NCBI GenBank assembly: GCA_011391295.1
Contig: JAABQT010000051.1
Coordinates: forward strand, 1-9,212
DNA: 9,212 nucleotides
Direction: 5' to 3'
From: Betaproteobacteria bacterium
GTDB lineage: Bacteria; Pseudomonadota; Gammaproteobacteria; Burkholderiales; SG8-39
Every line of letters begins with the position of its first letter. Within the stretch, counting starts at the first letter, position 1. The notes beneath the pieces were generated by a model. It made no database searches. It had not been told where the DNA came from and saw only the letters and a program-made list of their open reading frames with translations. This document shows, piece by piece, positions 5,147 through 9,212 of the stretch. The position numbers and the translations under genes were made by a program.

Positions 5147-5938
5147 TCAGGAGTGCTTGTCGAACCCCCGCACCATGCCCGCGCGCGCCGTGGCGGCCTG
5201 CTGCAGCAGCGAAAAATCCGACCCGGACAGGATCAGCTGCACGCCCATGCCGACATAGCGCTCGAGCAATTCCTTGGTGTACATGCCGCCCATGCCGGCG
5301 AATTTGCCGTGCTTTTTGCAGGCAGCGATGACCTTGGTGTAAGCCTCCGCCACCCGCGGGTCGTCGAACTTGCCGGGGATGCCCATCTCGAAGCACAGAT
5401 CGTTGGTGCCGATGAGCAGCGCATCGATGCCCTTCACCGCGGCGATCGCCTCGCAGTTCTCGATCCCGCGGGGCGATTCGAGCATCACCACCACCAGCGT
5501 CTCCTCGTTCACGATCCTCGCCGCCTCGCCCACCGGCATCGAGGCGAACCCGAGCTGCTGCAGCCCGCCGCCCATCGAGCGGTGACCAATGGGCGGAAAG
5601 CGGCAATGGTCGGCAATGCGCTTCGCCTCGAGTTCGGTGTCGACATGCGGCACGACGATGCCCTGCGCGCCGTTATCCAGCATGCGCGAGGAGAGCCAGT
5701 GTTCCTTGCCCGCGACGCGCACCACCGGCGTGATGCCGATGGCGAGCGCGGCGGAGGCGATCTGCGCGGCGGTGTCGGTGCCCATCGAGTTGTGCTCGCA
5801 GTCGATGAACATCCAGTCGAAGCCCGCGGTCTTCAGGATCTGGCCGACGTCGACGGTGCGCGCCTGGCGCAGGCCCAGGCCGATGGCGAGCCTGCCCGCG
5901 CGCAGCTGGCGCAGGGCGTGGTTGGCAAAGGTGCTCAT
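5147..5938 (-). CDS. HpcH/HpaI-type class II aldolase/lyase
   Basis: A 263-residue TIM-barrel protein of the normal family length. Enzymes of this group cleave or form 2-keto-4-hydroxy acids with a divalent metal and a pyruvate enolate. Likely functional residues are Glu48-His49 in FIDCEHN (the catalytic His region), Arg74 in VVRV (pyruvate binding), Glu154 in VMLES and Asp180 in GTNDLC (metal ligands). The NGAQGIVVPHVDT segment (89-101) is also characteristic. The position two residues before the metal-binding Glu is Met, where classical HpcH/HpaI enzymes have Gln, so this is probably a different subfamily. The ATG at 5938 is fixed by an AAGGAG site six bases away; the longer frame to 6043 lacks family similarity in its extra 35 residues. 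It is divergent from the DUF1330/MFS pair, which suggests a small keto-acid catabolic cluster. The substrate is unknown. Confidence 0.9.
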   Translation of the reverse strand: MSTFANHALRQLRAGRLAIGLGLRQARTVDVGQILKTAGFDWMFIDCEHNSMGTDTAAQIASAALAIGITPVVRVAGKEHWLSSRMLDNGAQGIVVPHVDTELEAKRIADHCRFPPIGHRSMGGGLQQLGFASMPVGEAARIVNEETLVVVMLESPRGIENCEAIAAVKGIDALLIGTNDLCFEMGIPGKFDDPRVAEAYTKVIAACKKHGKFAGMGGMYTKELLERYVGMGVQLILSGSDFSLLQQAATARAGMVRGFDKHS

Positions 5939-5944
5939 GCGGTG

Positions 5945-5950
5945 CTCCTT
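5945..5950 (-). promoter_or_regulatory. Ribosome-binding site of the aldolase gene
   Basis: The minus strand reads AAGGAG, six bases before the ATG at 5938. It decides this start over the upstream in-frame ATG at 6043. Confidence 0.75.
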
Positions 5951-5968
5951 GAGGATCGGGATGCGCCG

Positions 5969-5974
5969 ACTATA
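5969..5974 (-). promoter_or_regulatory. Minus-10 candidate for the aldolase gene
   Basis: The minus strand reads TATAGT, five of six to the consensus, within CTATAGTCG. The same nine bases precede the helicase gene. Transcription would start near 5962, leaving a leader of about 24 bases with the AAGGAG site. No convincing minus-35 is visible at the proper distance. Confidence 0.35.
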
Positions 5975-6023
5975 GCGCCGATGGCGGCGCGGCGGCGAAA
6001 CTGCGCAGTGGGCGTTCCCCGCC

Positions 6024-6048
6024 GTGGGAAAATGGCGCTTCATCCCAC
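6024..6048. repeat. Inverted repeat in the divergent intergenic region
   Basis: GTGGGA (6024-6029) and TCCCAC (6043-6048) are perfect inverted arms around a 13-base spacer, in the region between the divergent aldolase and DUF1330 genes (5939-6066). It could be a regulator site for the cluster or chance. No regulator gene is present nearby. Confidence 0.25.
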
Positions 6049-6066
6049 TTCACCGAGGAAACTGCG

Positions 6067-6213
6067 ATGGCCAAGGCCTACATGGTTGTGACCTACCGTT
6101 CGCTCAGCAACACCGATGCGCTCGCGGCGTACGCGAAAATCGCCGGACCCGCGATCCAGGCCGGCGGCGGAAAATTCCTGGTGCGCGACATGCGCATCGT
6201 CGAGGGCATATAA
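6067..6213 (+). pseudogene. DUF1330-family gene, apparently with its central part deleted in frame
   Basis: A 48-codon frame starting at ATG 6067 behind a good ribosome-binding site (GAGGAA, 6055-6060, six-base spacing). Residues 1-40 (AYMVVTYRS, then ALAAYAKIAGPAI and GGGKFLVR) match the N-terminal half of DUF1330 proteins, small dimeric alpha/beta-barrel proteins of about 95 residues. The last residues, RDMRIVEGI, resemble the family's C-terminal strand, which commonly ends in a V-E-G motif. About 45-50 central residues, including the usual E-F-P and S-x-Y motifs, are missing. The frame is intact through the join and ends in TAA. The fold is unlikely to form, so I treat it as a remnant, although its translation signals survive. 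The MFS gene follows 24 bases later in the same frame, perhaps translationally coupled. The match to the tail is short and less certain than the match to the head. Confidence 0.6.
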
Positions 6214-6237
6214 GCTGACCCGGCGCTGACCCCCGCC

Positions 6238-7449
6238 TTGTCGCAGCCGCGCCGCGCGCTGAGCCTGGGCGTCATCGCCCTCACGCTCGCGCTCGCCTAC
6301 GGCGTCTGGTACGCCTACAGCGTGATCCTGGTCGCGCTGCTGCAGGAATTCGGCTGGAGCCGCTCGGTGCTCGCCGGCGCGTTCTCCGTGTTCACGCTGG
6401 TGCACGGCGAGGTCAATCCCCTGGTCGGCATGCTGTGCGACCGGCTGCGTCCGCTCAGGTTGATGGCGGTCGGCGGCGTTGCGCTCGGCCTCGCGCTGTG
6501 GGCCGACAGCACCATCACCGAGCCCTGGCAGCTGTATCTGTCGTTCGGCGTGTTCACCGCCATCGCCGTGGCGGCGGCGGGCTGGGTGCCGGCGCTGGTG
6601 CAGGTGCAGCGCGATTTCCAGGACCGGCTCGGCCTCGCGCTCGGCATCGTCAGCTCGGGCGTGGGCGTGGGCATGCTGCTGGTGGTGCCGCTCACGCAGC
6701 TGCTGATCGACGCCTATGGCTGGCGCACCGCGTTCCGCGTGCTCGGGGTGATCTGCGTGCTGTGGATCGTGCCCTCGTCGCTCTATCTCCTGCGCCAACC
6801 GCAGGCGCCCAGGCCCGCGCCGCAGCCCGCGGCCGCGGCGCATGAATCCCCGTCCAACGCCACGCTCGCCGAGGCGATGCGCGGCTCGCCCTTCTGGCTG
6901 ATGCTGGCGGCGTTTTTCTTCGGCAACGTCTGCACGCAGACCCTGCACGTGCACCAGGTGGCCTACCTCGTCGACCAGGGCGTGGCCGCGATCGTCGCCG
7001 CCTCGGTGGTCGGCGTGGTCGGCGCCGCGAGCATCGTCGGAAAGACCGGCGGCGGCTGGCTCTCGGACCGCGTGCAGCGCGAGTATGTGTACGCCGCGGG
7101 CATCGCCATCATGGTGGGCGCGGTGGTGGCGCTGGTCGCGCTCGCCGGTGCGCCTACGGCCTGGGCGATCTACGGCTACGCGGTGCTCCTCGGCCTGGGC
7201 TATTCGGCCACCGCGTCGCTCATGCCGGCGATGGTGAGCGACCGCTTCGGCGGCCCGCACTTTGGCACCATTGTCGGCGTGGGCCTGATGGGCGCCGCCG
7301 TGGGCAGCGCCATCGGGCCGTGGATGGCAGGCTTCCTGTTCGACCGCACGGGGAGCTACCTGGTGGCATTCGCGCTTGCCGCCGGCTGCGGCATCGCCGC
7401 CGGCGCCGCGGTCTGGCGCGCGCGCGTGCTGCGCCTGCGCGCCGCCTAG
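6238..7449 (+). CDS. MFS transporter, OFA/monocarboxylate-like
   Basis: A 403-residue, 12-helix major facilitator superfamily carrier of the inner membrane. The first helix is at about 9-32, followed by FGWSRSVLAGAFSVF (38-52), a pattern common in the oxalate/formate-antiporter and monocarboxylate-like group. The loop 2-3 motif A is GMLCDRLRPLRLM (63-75), slightly degenerate, and its counterpart in the second half is GGWLSDRVQREYV. The central loop between helices 6 and 7 is Pro/Ala-rich (about 185-205). A TTG start at 6238 is used because no ATG precedes the first helix. There is no ribosome-binding site, so translation may depend on reading through from the DUF1330 frame ending 24 bases upstream. 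The gene is divergent from the aldolase gene, which hints at uptake of a carboxylic acid; the substrate is inferred. Its TAG overlaps the convergent ABC-F stop codon. Confidence 0.88.
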   Translation: MSQPRRALSLGVIALTLALAYGVWYAYSVILVALLQEFGWSRSVLAGAFSVFTLVHGEVNPLVGMLCDRLRPLRLMAVGGVALGLALWADSTITEPWQLYLSFGVFTAIAVAAAGWVPALVQVQRDFQDRLGLALGIVSSGVGVGMLLVVPLTQLLIDAYGWRTAFRVLGVICVLWIVPSSLYLLRQPQAPRPAPQPAAAAHESPSNATLAEAMRGSPFWLMLAAFFFGNVCTQTLHVHQVAYLVDQGVAAIVAASVVGVVGAASIVGKTGGGWLSDRVQREYVYAAGIAIMVGAVVALVALAGAPTAWAIYGYAVLLGLGYSATASLMPAMVSDRFGGPHFGTIVGVGLMGAAVGSAIGPWMAGFLFDRTGSYLVAFALAAGCGIAAGAAVWRARVLRLRAA

Positions 7450-9212
7450 GACGCGGCGGCCTTGCTCTTCGCCTCGAGCGTCTCCCAGCGCTCGAGCTTG
7501 TCCATCAGCAGGGCCTCGATCTCGCCACTGCGCTGCTGGTCGGCGCGCAGGCGGTCCGCCGGCTGCCTGAAGTACTCGGGCGCCGCCATCGTCGCCGCGA
7601 GCGAGCGCTGCTCGGCCTCGAGCGCTTGGATTTCGGCGGGCAGCGACTCGAGCGCGCGCATTTCCTTGTAGGAGAGTTTCACCCGGCCCTTGGCCCGCAC
7701 CGCCGTTTTCGAGGCAGCCTTGTCCTCGGTCACCGCCGCGGGGCGCTGGCGTACCCAGTCCGTGTAGCCACCGACGTATTCCTTCCACAGTCCGGCGCCT
7801 TCCGCCGCCAGCGTCTGCGTGACCACGTTGTCGAGGAACGCGCGGTCGTGGCTCACCAGCAGCAGGGTGCCGTCGTAATCCTGCAGCGCCGCTTCGAGCA
7901 GTTCGAGCGACTCGATGTCCAGGTCGTTGGTCGGTTCGTCCAGCACCAGCACGTTCGCGGGTTTGGCGAACAGCCGCGCCAGCAACAACCGGTTGCGCTC
8001 CCCGCCGGAGAGCATGCGCACCGGCGAGTGCGCGCGGCGCGGCGGGAACAGGAAATCGCCGAGGTAGCTCATGACGTGCTTGCGCCCGCTGGAGAGCTCC
8101 ACCCAGTCCGAACCCGGGGCGATGGTCTCGGCGACGGTCTGCTCCGGATCCAGCGCTTCACGCATCTGGTCGAAATAGGCCGGCTCGACGTTGGTGCCGA
8201 GGCGCACGCTGCCGGCATCGGGCTCGAGCGTGCCGAGGATCAGCTTGATGAGCGTGGTCTTTCCTGCGCCGTTGGCGCCGACCAGGCCCAGGCGGTCGCC
8301 CCGGCTGATGCGCAAATTGAGACCGCGCACGATGGGCCGCCCGGCAAACGACTTGCACACGTCCTTCAGCTCCGCCACCAGCTTGCCCGAGCGCTGCCCG
8401 GAGGAGAGCGAGAGCTTCACCGAGCCGAGGCGCTCGCGCCGCGACGCGCGCTCTTCGCGCAGGCGCTCCAGGCGCAGCACGCGGCCTTCGTTGCGCGTGC
8501 GCCGCGCCTGCACGCCTTTGCGGATCCAGATTTCCTCTTCGGCCCAGAACTTGTCGAACTTGCGCTGCGCCACCGCCTCCGAGGCGAGCTCGTTCGCCTT
8601 CACCGCCTCGTAGGCGGAGTAGTTGCCCGGGTAGGAACGCAGCATGCCGCGGTCCAGTTCGAGGATGCGCGTGCATACGCGGTCGAGGAATGCGCGGTCG
8701 TGGGTGACGACGATCGCGGCCTGCTGACGGATCAGCAAGGTCTCGAGCTGCTCGATGCCGGCGATGTCGAGGTGGTTGGTCGGCTCATCGAGGAGCAGCA
8801 GGTCGGGCTGCAGCGCGAAGGCCAGGGCGAGCGCCGCGCGCTTGGCCTCGCCGCCGGAGGCCGCCTCGGGCGAGAGTTCTTCGTCCAGGCCGAAGCGGTG
8901 CAGGAACTCGGTGAGCCGCGCCTCCACCTGCCAGCGCTCGCGCTCGTCGTGGATGGACGGAATGTGCCCGCGCAGCAAGAGGCTCGCGCGCAGCGTGGGC
9001 GCGTGCGGCAGCCTGGGCTCCTGCTCGACGAAGGCGAGGCGCAGGCTTTCGCTCTTGCGCAGCTCGCCGTCATCGAGCGTCGCGGCGCCGGTAATGACGG
9101 AGAGCAGCGACGATTTCCCGGTGCCGTTGCGGCCGATGAGGCCGATGCGCTCGCCCGATTCCATCGAGAACGCGGCGCGGTCGAGCAGCGGGAAGTCGCC
9201 GTAGGCGAGCTG
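7446..9212 (-). CDS. uup: ABC-F family ATPase, Uup-like (5' end beyond the window)
   Basis: The gene runs in from the right edge; 588 codons are visible and the first few tens of residues are missing. The edge sequence (QLAYGDFPLLDRAAFSMESGERIGLIGRNG) reads straight into the first ATPase domain, so the ATG at 9164 is internal. Numbered from that Met, domain 1 has Walker A GRNGTGKS (11-18), signature SGGE (103-106) and Walker B LLLLDEPTNHLD (122-133). A charged helical linker spans about 185-250. Domain 2 has GANGAGKT (296-303), LSGGE (385-389) and VLVLDEPTNDLD (405-416). A C-terminal coiled-coil (about 495-570) with YFRQPADRLRADQQR is typical of Uup. There are no membrane segments, so it is a soluble protein acting on ribosomes or branched DNA structures, not a transporter. 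Its stop (CTA on plus, 7446-7448) overlaps the stop of the convergent MFS gene. Confidence 0.92.
   Translation of the reverse strand, partial: QLAYGDFPLLDRAAFSMESGERIGLIGRNGTGKSSLLSVITGAATLDDGELRKSESLRLAFVEQEPRLPHAPTLRASLLLRGHIPSIHDERERWQVEARLTEFLHRFGLDEELSPEAASGGEAKRAALALAFALQPDLLLLDEPTNHLDIAGIEQLETLLIRQQAAIVVTHDRAFLDRVCTRILELDRGMLRSYPGNYSAYEAVKANELASEAVAQRKFDKFWAEEEIWIRKGVQARRTRNEGRVLRLERLREERASRRERLGSVKLSLSSGQRSGKLVAELKDVCKSFAGRPIVRGLNLRISRGDRLGLVGANGAGKTTLIKLILGTLEPDAGSVRLGTNVEPAYFDQMREALDPEQTVAETIAPGSDWVELSSGRKHVMSYLGDFLFPPRRAHSPVRMLSGGERNRLLLARLFAKPANVLVLDEPTNDLDIESLELLEAALQDYDGTLLLVSHDRAFLDNVVTQTLAAEGAGLWKEYVGGYTDWVRQRPAAVTEDKAASKTAVRAKGRVKLSYKEMRALESLPAEIQALEAEQRSLAATMAAPEYFRQPADRLRADQQRSGEIEALLMDKLERWETLEAKSKAAAS

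Noticed and set aside
5939..6043. Longer start of the aldolase at 6043
   Set aside because: The extra 35 residues are Arg/Pro/His-rich and unlike the family; the AAGGAG site points to 5938.
5153..6091. 312-codon plus-strand frame
   Set aside because: It is antisense to the well-supported aldolase, with no motif and a His/Arg/Ala-rich translation.
6040..7788. 582-codon open frame on the minus strand
   Set aside because: It covers the MFS gene and part of the ABC-F gene in another frame. The composition is low-complexity Arg/Ala/Gly/His with no family pattern.

Overview
The window is GC-rich DNA with a strong bias for G or C at third codon positions and compact gene packing. The families present (Uup-type ABC-F ATPase, HpcH/HpaI aldolase, OFA-like MFS carrier, DUF1330, HigBA and Phd/ParE modules, UvrD/Rep helicase) suggest a proteobacterium, most likely a betaproteobacterium. 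This is an inference from gene families and codon use; no rRNA or marker gene is present to fix it.

Layout, left to right. Positions 1-178 hold no gene I can assign. A minus-strand pair follows: an SGNH/GDSL hydrolase with a signal peptide (633-1370), then a Rid-family protein (179-577), read from a good sigma70-type promoter at 1409-1437. Upstream of it, still on the minus strand, is a 71-codon remnant of a CPA1-type Na+/H+ antiporter (1453-1668). Only the first and last membrane segments remain, joined in frame. A plus-strand block then runs from 1772 to 5104: a toxin-first HigB/HigA-type module (1772-2394), a complete UvrD/Rep-type helicase (2471-4462) and an antitoxin-first Phd/ParE module (4503-5104). 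The two toxin-antitoxin pairs bracket the helicase with gaps of 76 and 40 bases.

The right half looks catabolic. An HpcH/HpaI-type aldolase is on the minus strand (5147-5938). Divergent from it are a 48-codon DUF1330 gene that appears to lack its middle (6067-6213) and an MFS carrier (6238-7449). The aldolase and carrier plausibly handle a keto-acid or dicarboxylate, but the substrate cannot be read from sequence. A Uup-like ABC-F ATPase runs in from the right edge on the minus strand and shares its stop region with the carrier.

Most genes are ordinary family members. The most unusual signal is that two unrelated short ORFs, the antiporter remnant and the DUF1330 gene, both look like a family's N-terminus joined in frame to its C-terminus with the centre missing. 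The second point of interest is the toxin-antitoxin/helicase/toxin-antitoxin arrangement. I see no tRNA, rRNA, CRISPR array, insertion sequence or replication origin. The long antisense ORFs are shadows produced by GC-rich codon bias.
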